A stretch of 16,195 bases of DNA from Acidaminococcaceae bacterium (GCA_017443165.1 JAFSOW010000106.1:1-16195), one strand, 5' to 3'. Positions 1 to 7,900 are shown, counted from the first letter of the stretch. The notes: generated from the letters alone by a model not told the origin. Translations and numbers: made by a program.

Positions 1-167
<167 letters not shown>

Positions 168-293
168 TTAATATAGGTATCTGCGTTGCAGAAGTGTTAA
201 CTGTTTTATTAAAAATATTTTCTTTCTTGCTCACCGGATTATTCAGCAAACAGAATTTTTCGCAAACATAAAAATTTATCTACATTTTATATT

Positions 294-1131
294 TTACTCT
301 TTTTCCTGCTCCTGAATCAAGCGGTTATATAAATCCCGTTTGGGAATTTTAAACTGTTTCGCGATTTCGCTTAACGCTTCTTTTTTGGGTACGCCTTGCG
401 CGATTTTTTCCCTTACTGCGTCCAGCGGGTCTTTAACTTCTTCATCCGGCGGTTTTTCTTCCGCCTGGGCGATGACCAGCACAAACTCGCCCCGGGGCGG
501 GTTTTCCTTTAAATGGGATATTGCCTGGGAAATAGTTCCCCGCCAGAACTCTTCGTGCAGCTTGGTCAGTTCCCTGCCGAACGCCATCTGCCTGTCGCCC
601 CATACTGCCAGAATCTCTTCCAGCACATCTGCGATACGGTGGGGCGCTTCATATAACACGACGGTCGCAGGAATCTGTTTCCATTTTTCCAGCTGCTCTT
701 TCCGGTTCTTTTTGCTTTTTGGCAGAAACGCCCCGAAAAAGAACGGCGTGGACGGAAGCCCCGAAGCAACCAGGGCGGTGAGGCAGGCATTGGCCCCCGG
801 CACCGGCGTGACGGTAATGCCGTTTTCAATGGCCAGCTGCGCCATAGCCTCCCCCGGATCGGAAATTCCCGGGAAGCCTGCGTCGGTTACCAGCGCCACA
901 TTTTTTCCCCTGCAGCAGTTCCTGCAATAATACAGGCCCCTGCTTCTCTTTATTGTTTTCATCGTAATGGATCAGCTTTCCCTTTATGGAAAAATGGTTC
1001 AGCAGCTGCAGCGTGCGCCGGGTGTCTTCCGCCGCAATTAAATCAGCGTCCGTCAGCACCTGCACCGCCCGCGGCGTCATATCGCCCAGATTTCCAATGG
1101 GGGTCGCTACCAAAAATAATGTACCTGACAT
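294..1131 (-). pseudogene. rsmI: 16S rRNA (cytidine1402-2'-O)-methyltransferase with a one-base frameshift
   Basis: RsmI uses S-adenosylmethionine to 2'-O-methylate C1402 in the decoding centre of 16S rRNA. The product begins MSGTLFLVATPIGNLGDMT, the family's N-terminal signature, followed by AAEDTRRT. Residues 1-76 are in one frame (1131 to about 904). The rest, starting NVALVTDAGFPGISDPG, is in another frame that runs to the TAA at 294-296. On the minus strand the break falls in GGGGAAAAAA (910-901): removing one base gives an uninterrupted 278-residue protein, close to the 286 of E. coli. GGAG lies upstream of the start. All family blocks survive, including EAPHR and the C-terminal KKEAL...KRDLYN region, so the gene looks undecayed. 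A homopolymer sequencing error, a recent mutation, or rescue by slippage are all possible. It is marked as a pseudogene only because the frame is broken as given. Confidence 0.85.
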
Positions 1132-1209
1132 AAAGTCTCCAAATAATTTTATAAATGCCTTTTAATAAAGTCTTATGATGTAGAAAGATTTAAGCAAAAC
1201 ATAGTGAGG

Positions 1210-1316
1210 GTTTGCGTCATTTCAGGAGACGAAATTCGCCGCAGTGGCGAGACTGTTTGAGGGGCGAAGCCCCGAGTTTCGAAGCCACAGGCGAATGAGT
1301 CCGTGAAATAGCAAAC
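1210..1316 (+). repeat. 107-bp palindromic intergenic repeat, copy A
   Basis: This element can fold into one long interrupted hairpin. From outside in, the pairings are GTTTGC/GCAAAC, ATTTCA/TGAAAT, ATTCGCC/GGCGAAT, GTGGC/GCCAC, GAGAC/GTTTC and GGGGC/GCCCC around a GAA loop. It fills the gap between rsmI and trmN6. A second copy lies inverted at 4083-4189 and aligns without gaps over the full 107 bp, with about 89 identical positions by hand count. Several differences between the copies are compensatory. I know of no named family that it matches. It resembles REP/BIME or MITE-like dispersed palindromes in design. Confidence 0.85.
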
Positions 1317-1368
1317 ACGAACGTTTTTGCGTAATCTTTTTACAACAGAAATTTATAATAAAAGATAT

Positions 1369-2079
1369 TTAATCCTTCTCCATCTGTCTCTTCGCCTGCT
1401 CCGTCAGCGTGCCGTCTTCATTGTACATAATCAGCGGCGGCAACACTTCCAGCCCGTAGCTTCCGTTTTTTACCATTTCCAGCAAAAAGATCCAGGCCGG
1501 TTTATCTACGGAGGCATGGACCCACTGCAACTTTTTGGGCTGCAGGTTATATTTGATGGCCAGCTCCATGGATTCCATAAACCGTTCCGGCAGCTGCACC
1601 AGGGCAAAACGCCCCCGGCTGTGCAACGCATAACAGGCAGCCGCAAAAAAATCTTCCAACACGGCTGTTTTTTCATGGCAGGCGCTGGTGCCTATGGCCC
1701 GTTCCCTGCCGCTGTTGCGGTAAGGCGGATTGGCAACGACCAGATCAAACGATTCTGTAGGACAAAAACTTTTTATTTCTTTGATATCCCATTCCAACGC
1801 ACGGACGCGCGATTCAATCCCATTTGCTTCCGCGCTGCGGTTGAACAGTTCCACCATCCGGGGATTCACATCCAATCCGGTTGCTTCCGCCGCGCCCCGG
1901 GCTGCCAGATAAAAACTGACGGCCCCGGTCCCGCAGCCTAATTCCAGCACTCTTGCCTTGTTGGCCAGATGGGGGAAATGGGCCAGAAAGACGGAATCGG
2001 TCGTAAAGGTAAACTCCGCCGGATCCTGATAGATTTTATATCCGCACCCCGGCAGATAATCTTCTCTGATTACGCTCAT
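1369..2079 (-). CDS. trmN6: tRNA1(Val) (adenine37-N6)-methyltransferase-like protein
   Basis: This is a SAM-dependent N6-adenine methyltransferase of the YfiC/YabB (TrmN6) family, which in E. coli modifies A37 of tRNA1(Val). The 236-residue protein has the SAM-binding motif VLELGCGTG (44-52), an acidic ribose-binding position in GLDVNP (68-73), and the catalytic NPPY tetrapeptide (117-120) of adenine or glutamine N-methyltransferases. The N-terminal DPAEFTFTTDSVFLAHF segment is typical of the family. No strong Shine-Dalgarno is visible before the ATG (CATAAAACT precedes it), so translation may depend on the upstream gene. It lies 63 bp downstream of ricT, as in B. subtilis apart from yabA, which is missing here. 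The family call is solid; the exact tRNA substrate is inferred from homology. Confidence 0.9.
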   Translation of the reverse strand: MSVIREDYLPGCGYKIYQDPAEFTFTTDSVFLAHFPHLANKARVLELGCGTGAVSFYLAARGAAEATGLDVNPRMVELFNRSAEANGIESRVRALEWDIKEIKSFCPTESFDLVVANPPYRNSGRERAIGTSACHEKTAVLEDFFAAACYALHSRGRFALVQLPERFMESMELAIKYNLQPKKLQWVHASVDKPAWIFLLEMVKNGSYGLEVLPPLIMYNEDGTLTEQAKRQMEKD

Positions 2080-2142
2080 AGTTTTATGAAAAAATAATCT
2101 TACTTTCAGCAGGCGTTACGACTGAAACGCAACACAATAATA

Positions 2143-2991
2143 TTAATCGTCATCCATGGCCTGGGATGCATCGATCAGTTCGTCCCATTCCAGGGTGACC
2201 ACATTGTCTCGGGAAAGCTGTACGGTGGCAGTATGTTTGGCTTTGTTCACCGTAGTGACCTTGCCCTTGCCCATGCTGGTAGCCACCATGGTTCCGACCT
2301 GGGGCGCTTCCACATATTCCTTCTTGGGCCGGCTGCCTTTGCCCTTTTCTTTGGCATACAGATAATCTTCATATTTAAGACAGCACATCAGGCGCCCGCA
2401 GCTGCCGGAAATTTTGGTGGGATTCAAAGACAGGTTCTGATTCTTCGCCATACGGATGGACACCGGCTCGAAATCACCCAGCCAGCTGGCGCAGCACAGA
2501 GGCCGGCCGCAGCTGCCGATGCCCCCTACCATCCGGGCCTCATCCCGGACCCCGATCTGCCGCAGTTCGATGCGGGTGCGGAACACGGAAGCCAGGTCCT
2601 TTACCAGTTCCCGGAAGTCGATACGGCCGTCTGCCGTAAAATAGAAAATGATTTTATTGACATCAAACGTAAATTCCACGTCCACCAGGTTCATCTCCAG
2701 CCCGTGACGCTCGATCCGGCGCTGACAGATGTTGAAAGCCTCCCGCTCCCGGACCATGTTCTGGTTCACCGTTTCCTCGTCTTCCGGCGTAGCCTTGCGG
2801 ATAATGGGTTTCAGCGGATTTTTCAGCTGTTCCTCCGGAATCTCGCGGGTGCCGATGGACACCGTTCCGAATTCCATGCCCCGGGCCGTTTCCACGATGA
2901 CATGGTCCCCCGGCACAAGCTCTGTCTCCAGCGGATCGAAATAATATATCTTACACGTTTTCTTAAAACGGATTCCTACCACTTTTTTCAT
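2143..2991 (-). CDS. ricT: PSP1-domain regulatory iron-sulfur protein RicT (YaaT)
   Basis: RicT is a component of the RicA-RicF-RicT (Y-) complex, which in Bacillus supports RNase Y-dependent mRNA maturation and developmental decisions and carries iron-sulfur clusters. The 282-residue product has the PSP1 core, with two cysteine-rich signatures: GSCGRPLCCASWL (159-171; Cys161, 166, 167) and GSCGRLMCC (196-204; Cys198, 203, 204). Its length is close to the 275 of B. subtilis. The start ATG lies one base after the holB stop (TAG-C-ATG). Its Shine-Dalgarno AGGGAG sits inside the holB 3' end, so translational coupling is likely. RicA and RicF partners are not in this window. The C-terminal region 221-282 is a basic linker followed by a variable domain. 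Confidence 0.94.
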   Translation of the reverse strand: MKKVVGIRFKKTCKIYYFDPLETELVPGDHVIVETARGMEFGTVSIGTREIPEEQLKNPLKPIIRKATPEDEETVNQNMVREREAFNICQRRIERHGLEMNLVDVEFTFDVNKIIFYFTADGRIDFRELVKDLASVFRTRIELRQIGVRDEARMVGGIGSCGRPLCCASWLGDFEPVSIRMAKNQNLSLNPTKISGSCGRLMCCLKYEDYLYAKEKGKGSRPKKEYVEAPQVGTMVATSMGKGKVTTVNKAKHTATVQLSRDNVVTLEWDELIDASQAMDDD

Positions 2992-2992
2992 G

Positions 2993-4039
2993 CTATATTC
3001 TCCCTTCGCAGCATGTATTTATCTTAAACGTCAAATTGTCCAGCACGCTTTTGGTATTGGCCCGCCGCACTGCGGCTGCCGCTGCTTCCTGCGCCGCTCC
3101 CGTTGCCCGGTGCAGTCGTCCTGCGTCCCATTTCCCGGCGATTTTCCGCAACTGGGGAAGCGCGTCTGTATTAAAAACCTGATCCGGCAGCCCGCTTTTT
3201 ACAAACAGAAGATCTCGCAGCAGTGAAACCGTCATGGCCACAAAACGCTGGAGCTGCTCGTTGCCTCCGGATGAGGGAATAAAGTCAGAAAAATAATCTT
3301 CATTCAGCAGATAGGTCATGGGCGCCTGCATGGGAAATTCCGCCACAAACTTCAATGCGGCATTGCGGAAGTCCATGATCCGTTCTTCCCGGAACCGGAG
3401 CGCCTGTCCTAACGACCCATCAGAGAGATGCGCCAGCAGGTCCGCTTCGGCCTCGGGAATATCTTTATTTAGTAATGCGTTTTTTGTTTCCTGCACGGAC
3501 AGCGGCGTAAACCGCACCTGGATCACCCGGGATAAAATCGTGGGAAGGAGGCGGCTTACCGAAGAGGCTACCAGAATAAAAAACCATTTGTCCGGCGGTT
3601 CCTCCAAAAGCTTCAGCAGTGAATTGGCCGCTTCCGTGTTCATCGTGTCCGCATCGTTAATAATGCAAATTTTATGTTTTGACAGCGTAGGCCCGAAAGC
3701 AGACTGTTTAATCAGGCTGCGGATCTGGTTTACGGAAATGATTTTTGTTTTTTTCTTTTCCTGTTCCTCGTCTGTCATGGGATCAAAATACAGATAATCC
3801 GGATGGGCAAAGTTGCCGGTTTCAAAGTTCAGCAGGCGGCAGGACTCACAACGGCTGCAGGGTCTGGTTTCCTGCGGAGAACCCAGGCACAGAAAAGCTC
3901 TGGCAAATTCTTTTGCCAGCAGGCACTTGCCGATTCCCTCCGGCCCGTAGAACAACAACGCGTGAGGCCGCTCTTCCCGGTTTAAGAACCGTTCCAGAAA
4001 TTCTTTATTCTGTTGATGTCCTACGATTTGGTCAAACAT
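2993..4039 (-). CDS. holB: DNA polymerase III, delta' subunit
   Basis: Delta' is part of the clamp loader that opens the beta sliding clamp during chromosome replication. The 348-residue protein shows the AAA+ fold. It has a P-loop GPEGIGK (32-38), a zinc-binding cysteine cluster (Cys51, 61, 64, 67), the Walker B-like segment IINDAD (126-131) followed by EAANSLLKLLEEPP, and an SRC-like LSR turn (169-171). E. coli delta' lacks a functional P-loop. Here the P-loop looks complete, as in many Firmicutes. AAGGTG precedes the start at good spacing. The C-terminal third (from about 210) is the less conserved collar domain. It stands between tmk and ricT, as in B. subtilis except that darA and yaaR are absent. 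Confidence 0.94.
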   Translation of the reverse strand: MFDQIVGHQQNKEFLERFLNREERPHALLFYGPEGIGKCLLAKEFARAFLCLGSPQETRPCSRCESCRLLNFETGNFAHPDYLYFDPMTDEEQEKKKTKIISVNQIRSLIKQSAFGPTLSKHKICIINDADTMNTEAANSLLKLLEEPPDKWFFILVASSVSRLLPTILSRVIQVRFTPLSVQETKNALLNKDIPEAEADLLAHLSDGSLGQALRFREERIMDFRNAALKFVAEFPMQAPMTYLLNEDYFSDFIPSSGGNEQLQRFVAMTVSLLRDLLFVKSGLPDQVFNTDALPQLRKIAGKWDAGRLHRATGAAQEAAAAAVRRANTKSVLDNLTFKINTCCEGRI

Positions 4040-4082
4040 ATTGCACCTTTACGTCAGGAAAAGTATTCGCAAAACCGTACAT

Positions 4083-4189
4083 GATTGCTATTCCATGGAT
4101 TTATTCGCCTATGGCTTCGAAACTCGGGGCTGCGCCCCTCAGACAGTCTCGCCATGACGGCGAATCTCATCTCATGGAACCACGCAATC
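4083..4189 (-). repeat. 107-bp palindromic intergenic repeat, copy B (inverted relative to copy A)
   Basis: This is the second copy of the element at 1210-1316, read on the minus strand, and it fills the gap between tmk and holB. The hairpin is kept while the bases change. The outer stem is GATTGC/GCAATC (extended to TGATTGC/GCAATCA). The second stem is TTCCAT/ATGGAA instead of ATTTCA/TGAAAT. The inner stem is ATGGC/GCCAT instead of GTGGC/GCCAC. ATTCGCC/GGCGAAT and GGGGC/GCCCC are unchanged, and the loop is GCA instead of GAA. Both neighbouring genes run leftward in both places, so the two copies lie in opposite senses within their transcripts. Confidence 0.85.
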
Positions 4190-4260
4190 ATTTCCGACGT
4201 TTTGCTCATATCTTTTCCTAACCTGTAAATTTATATATATTGCCTGTCTCCCTGTCTCTT

Positions 4261-4881
4261 TTAAAATCCGGCATCAATTAATATTTTCCGGATCTCTGCC
4301 TGCACTGCTTCCGCAGACTGCAGCGCATGGACTTTTTTAACACGTGCCGGTTCAGCATTCGCCAGCAGCAGAAACCCTTCCCGCACTTTTTTCTGGAAGT
4401 CCAGGCCTTCCTGTTCAAAACGGTCCTGCACGCCCCGGTCCGCCCGACGCGGCAGCAAAGCTTCCGGCGCTGCGTCCAGCAGAATCGTCAGTTCCGGCTG
4501 CACGTCGTCCGCGGCAAATTTGCAAAGATCTTGTACTTTACTAATCTCAATACCACGGACAAAACCCTGGTACACCATGGTGGAATCGTCAAACCTGTCG
4601 CACAGCACAATTTTACCTGCCTCCAGCGCGGGTCTGATTACTTTTTCCACATGCTCCGCCCGGGCTGCCAGATATAACAGCACTTCCGTTCTCGGATTCA
4701 CAGCGGCATCCGCATCCAGCACTACGTTACGAATCCGTTCCGCCAGCTTCGTGCCGCCCGGTTCCCGGGTGGTCACCACTTCATAGCCCCGGTCCAGCAG
4801 GTACCGGGCCGTCAGCTGCAGCTGGGTAGTCTTGCCGCTGCCGTCTACTCCCTCCATCGTAATGAAACAACCTTTTTTCAT
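4261..4881 (-). CDS. tmk: Thymidylate kinase
   Basis: This enzyme phosphorylates dTMP to dTDP with ATP, an essential step in dTTP supply. The 206-residue product begins MKKGCFITMEGVDGSGKTT, with the P-loop at 11-18. It has the dTMP-binding TREPGGT block (38-44), the DRFDDS motif (95-100) in place of the usual DRYxxS, and the arginine-rich LID segment RRADRGVQDRFE. The start was chosen at 4881 because AGAGGTG lies just upstream and the family start matches. An in-frame ATG further upstream would only add residues overlapping the decarboxylase gene. The gap to that gene is 23 bp, so the two are probably co-transcribed. Confidence 0.95.
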   Translation of the reverse strand: MKKGCFITMEGVDGSGKTTQLQLTARYLLDRGYEVVTTREPGGTKLAERIRNVVLDADAAVNPRTEVLLYLAARAEHVEKVIRPALEAGKIVLCDRFDDSTMVYQGFVRGIEISKVQDLCKFAADDVQPELTILLDAAPEALLPRRADRGVQDRFEQEGLDFQKKVREGFLLLANAEPARVKKVHALQSAEAVQAEIRKILIDAGF

Positions 4882-4904
4882 AATCTGCACCTCTGTTTGA
4901 CAGG

Positions 4905-6443
4905 TTATTCTTCCAGCACCCTCACTGTCTGCAGTGAAGTGTCCGCCGGTCCGCTGACAGGCAGTCCCTGCTGTTTCATCAGACAACACCATTCAATAAT
5001 TTTATCTGTTAACCGTTCCCCGGGCAGAATCACGGGAATGCCTGGTGGGTAAAAGCTGACCGGCTCGGCACAGATCAGGCCGGCCGCCCCGGAAAGCGGA
5101 ACCGCTTTCTTTTTCCCGTAAAATACGGTACGCATCGGCAGGGCAGCTTCTGTTACCGGTATCTCTGCCTGTTGCGCCTTTTCTCTTTCCGCCGCTTCGT
5201 TTTCCAACGCCCTGACCCGTTCCACGGATCTTGCTTCCAGCGGGTTCAGCGACGGACGAAGCTTCTGCAAGGTTCTGCAGATCCGGTTCACCGTTTCCTG
5301 CCACTGCACCGGTGCCCAGTCCGCGTACGTCACAAGGAACAAAACGTTCTGCGGATCCACCAGTTCCACGGCTACTTTCTCTTTGCGAAGGGCTTCCCCG
5401 GCGGCAACACCGCTGACGCCCCATTCTTTCAGATTTATGGTTACCTTTGTTATATCCAAAGCGGAAATTCCGTACCTGCCTGCCACATCTTCCGGACGGA
5501 TTACCCGCAGGCCCGGAATCTTCTCCAATCCAAGGCGTAAAAGCCCCGCCGCCCGCAGCGCATCCTCCAGCATGGCAGATCCCCGCTCCGCAAGCTGGGC
5601 CCGGGCCGCATCCAGGGAACCCATCAGCAGATAATTGGGGCTTGTAGTTGTAAGAAGACTCATTACATCTGCCGCATGACACAGATCGATACGTGTCCCC
5701 TTCACCTGTAATAAAGAACTCTGTGTCAGCGCCCCTAAGATTTTATGGGTACTCAGGGCTGCCATATCCGCTCCGCACTGCATGGCAGGAGGCGGGAATT
5801 TGTCATGAAATCCCAAATGGGGACCGTGCGCTTCATCCACCAGCAGCACCGCATTATGGGCATGCGCAATCTCAGCAATCTGTTTTACTTCTGCCGCCAT
5901 GCCGAAATAATTGGGAGACGTCAGCAGCACCGCTTTGATATCCGGGTGCGCCGCAAACGCTTCTTTCACCTGTTCCGGCGTGACCTGGCCCTGCATGCCA
6001 AACTCTTTTATGTTCTTAGGCTGCACATATACCGGCACCGCGTCTGCCAGAATCAGCCCGCCCATTACACTGCGGTGGGCGTTCCGGGGAACCAGCACCT
6101 TATCGCCCGGCTGCAGTGCCGTCATCAGCATGGCATGGATGGCGCCCGTTGTCCCGTTCACCGAATAAAAGCAGGCATCACTGCCGTATAACTTTGCCGC
6201 CTCTTCCTGCGCTGCTTTGATACAACCGGAAGGCGCGTGTATATCGTCCAGCTCGCTCATGAGGGAAACGTCCAGCCGCAACGCGGTGGAACCCAGCAAA
6301 GAACGCAGCGGATCCGCCATACCCCGGCCGCCTTTATGGCCCGGCGTATGCAGCGGGTACACCTGCTCCTGCAGATAGCGTTCCATAGCCTCCACTAACG
6401 GTTGTTTCACGACGTCCTCCCGGATAAAGCCTTTAAAATTCAT
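4905..6443 (-). CDS. PLP-dependent Orn/Lys/Arg decarboxylase family protein (YaaO-like)
   Basis: This is a fold-type I, pyridoxal-phosphate-dependent basic amino acid decarboxylase of the compact YaaO/SpeA type, likely cytoplasmic. Family members decarboxylate arginine, lysine or ornithine to the corresponding amine. Of the 512 residues, the N-terminal TPGHKGG (33-39) and SELDDIHAP (63-71) segments are family signatures. The cofactor site includes DEAHGPH (Asp203, His206) and STHK (231-234), with Lys234 as the Schiff-base lysine. The C-terminal domain carries PPGIPVILPGE (466-476). The N-terminal wing domain of inducible E. coli LdcI/SpeF is absent. The gene stands upstream of tmk as yaaO does in B. 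subtilis, and is transcribed divergently from a symporter gene. Which amino acid is used cannot be decided from the sequence. Confidence 0.9.
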   Translation of the reverse strand: MNFKGFIREDVVKQPLVEAMERYLQEQVYPLHTPGHKGGRGMADPLRSLLGSTALRLDVSLMSELDDIHAPSGCIKAAQEEAAKLYGSDACFYSVNGTTGAIHAMLMTALQPGDKVLVPRNAHRSVMGGLILADAVPVYVQPKNIKEFGMQGQVTPEQVKEAFAAHPDIKAVLLTSPNYFGMAAEVKQIAEIAHAHNAVLLVDEAHGPHLGFHDKFPPPAMQCGADMAALSTHKILGALTQSSLLQVKGTRIDLCHAADVMSLLTTTSPNYLLMGSLDAARAQLAERGSAMLEDALRAAGLLRLGLEKIPGLRVIRPEDVAGRYGISALDITKVTINLKEWGVSGVAAGEALRKEKVAVELVDPQNVLFLVTYADWAPVQWQETVNRICRTLQKLRPSLNPLEARSVERVRALENEAAEREKAQQAEIPVTEAALPMRTVFYGKKKAVPLSGAAGLICAEPVSFYPPGIPVILPGERLTDKIIEWCCLMKQQGLPVSGPADTSLQTVRVLEE

Positions 6444-6461
6444 ACTTTGACAGTACTCTTT

Positions 6462-6490
6462 ATTTTACCATATTATATGAAAACGTCCAA
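6462..6490 (-). promoter_or_regulatory. Candidate promoter of the decarboxylase-tmk unit
   Basis: On the minus strand TTGGAC (6490-6485) is followed after 17 bp by TAAAAT (6467-6462), which is preceded by TGG and so resembles an extended -10. An overlapping TATAAT (6477-6472) is an alternative -10 with a poor -35. The site lies 18 bp or more upstream of the decarboxylase ATG. It is a prediction from consensus only. Confidence 0.45.
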
Positions 6491-6508
6491 GATTTTTGTT
6501 GAATTGTA

Positions 6509-6568
6509 TTGACATAAGAAAAAGTCCGGTACTATACTATAAGAAGTTTTTAAAGTATACATAAGGAG
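6509..6568 (+). promoter_or_regulatory. Promoter and ribosome binding site of the symporter operon
   Basis: A perfect TTGACA (6509-6514) is separated by 18 bp from TATACT (6533-6538), a strong sigma-A type promoter. AAGGAG (6563-6568) precedes the ATG at 6575 by 6 bp. TATACT in the -10 and AGTATA at 6554-6559 form an inverted repeat across the likely transcription start, which could be an operator or chance AT-rich symmetry. Confidence 0.7.
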
Positions 6569-6574
6569 TTTATC

Positions 6575-7864
6575 ATGGCTGACAAAAAGAACCCCTCTCA
6601 GGTTAATGACAAGGCAAGAGAAATCATTGAAGAAAGCCGGAAACAAAGCAACGGCAAACAGTTTATCCTTTGGATGGCCGCGCTGGTAATCGGCGGCGCG
6701 CTGGGCTGGATGAACAATCCCTCCCTGAACGAACTGTTCAACTTTATTGCTACGATCTTCACCCGCATGTTCCAGTTTATCGCCGTGCCCACCATTGCGC
6801 TGGCGGTTATCACCACCCTGTCGGCACTGGGCGCCAAAAAAGATACGAAGCGTATCTTCGCCCATACGCTGGTTTATACATTACTGACCACCATCTGCTC
6901 CGCGGCCGTAGGCCTGGCTTTATATCTCTGGATCGCCCCGGGCAATCTGCCTGCCGACGTGGTAGGCGCAGGCGCGGCGCAGGTACCCCAGAATTTAGGC
7001 AAGCTTTCTTACTACGACCATTTTCTCTCCGTAGTTCCCAATAATATTTTATATCCCTTCCTGTCCGGCAACGTGCTGTCCGTACTGTTCATCGCCGCTG
7101 CCGTGGGCCTGGCCCTGGCCTTTATGCCGAAAACGGAAAACCGGGAAGTGCTGCTGAAAGGCATCAACGGCCTGCAGGAAGTTTTGTTCACCCTGATCCG
7201 CGCCATCCTGTACGTACTGCCTGTCGGCATTTTAGCGTTTGCCGGCCAGCTGGCCGCCCAGATTGAAGCCGGCGTCATCGTAGGCGCGCTGGGCAAATAC
7301 ACAGCGGTTGTCATCGGCGGCAACCTGCTCCAGTTCTTCATCGTGCTGCCGCTGTTCCTGCTGGCCCGGGGCCTGAACCCGTTGGATATCATGAAAAAGA
7401 TGTCCCCGGCCCTGGCGGTTGCGCTGTTCACCAAAAGCTCTGCCGCCACCCTGCCGGTAACCCTGGCTTCCGCTGAACAGAATGTGAAAGTTAACCCCCG
7501 GGTATCCCGCTTCGTGCTGCCCATCTGCACCACCATCAACATGAACGGCTGTGCCGCATTCATTCTGGTCACTTCCTTATTTGTGATGCAGAACTCCGGC
7601 ATGAACCTGACCACAGGCGCCATGATTTCCTGGCTGTTTGTAGCCGTGCTGGCCGCCATCGGTAACGCCGGCGTCCCCATGGGCTGCTACTTCCTGACAC
7701 TGTCCCTGATGAGTTCGGTAGGCGCATCCATCGGCATTATGGGCGTTATCCTTCCGATTTACACAATTATTGACATGATTGAAACCGCGGAAAACGTTTG
7801 GTCCGACTCCTGCGTCTGCGCCATGACCAACAAAGACCTGAAAGGCGTGCTGGAAGAAGACTGA
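6575..7864 (+). CDS. DAACS-family (dicarboxylate/amino acid:cation) symporter with altered binding-site residues
   Basis: This is an integral membrane secondary transporter of the glutamate/aspartate (GltPh, SstT, GltP, TcyP) superfamily. The 429-residue protein has a charged cytoplasmic N-terminus of about 28 residues, then hydrophobic segments. It keeps the hairpin 1 motif TKSSAATLPVT (286-296), the TM7 motif as NMNGCA (323-328; usually NMDGTA), hairpin 2 NAGVPMG (364-370) and the TM8 helix ending IDMIETAENVWSD (399-411). Against GltPh from memory, the amino-group ligand Asp394 (here Asp400), Asn401 (Asn407) and Asp405 (Asp411) are kept. Arg397, which binds the substrate's side-chain carboxylate, is Glu403; Asp312 is Asn324; Asp390 is Tyr396. 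The acidic-substrate specificity is therefore doubtful. It is first in a rightward pair and divergent from the decarboxylase gene. Confidence 0.88.
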   Translation: MADKKNPSQVNDKAREIIEESRKQSNGKQFILWMAALVIGGALGWMNNPSLNELFNFIATIFTRMFQFIAVPTIALAVITTLSALGAKKDTKRIFAHTLVYTLLTTICSAAVGLALYLWIAPGNLPADVVGAGAAQVPQNLGKLSYYDHFLSVVPNNILYPFLSGNVLSVLFIAAAVGLALAFMPKTENREVLLKGINGLQEVLFTLIRAILYVLPVGILAFAGQLAAQIEAGVIVGALGKYTAVVIGGNLLQFFIVLPLFLLARGLNPLDIMKKMSPALAVALFTKSSAATLPVTLASAEQNVKVNPRVSRFVLPICTTINMNGCAAFILVTSLFVMQNSGMNLTTGAMISWLFVAVLAAIGNAGVPMGCYFLTLSLMSSVGASIGIMGVILPIYTIIDMIETAENVWSDSCVCAMTNKDLKGVLEED

Positions 7865-7900
7865 GAAGCAAACATCAGAAAGCAGAAAGGTGGAATACAA

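Noticed and set aside
1210..1316. Palindromic repeat as a rho-independent terminator or riboswitch
   Set aside because: No T run follows the hairpin in the direction of transcription, and the second copy is inverted relative to its transcript, which does not suit either role.
1327..1941. Rightward 204-codon open frame opposite trmN6
   Set aside because: The opposite strand encodes the NPPY methyltransferase; this frame is its shadow.
2103..2133. Small inverted repeat TTTCAG/CTGAAA between trmN6 and ricT
   Set aside because: The stem is short with a large loop and no T tract; it is within chance expectation.
2233..3027. Rightward 264-codon open frame opposite ricT
   Set aside because: It lies fully across ricT, whose cysteine motifs and conserved gene order are certain; the antisense product has no family features.
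4882..4992. Longer tmk start adding 37 residues
   Set aside because: It overlaps the decarboxylase 3' end and ignores the AGAGGTG site before the family-typical MKKGCFITMEG start.
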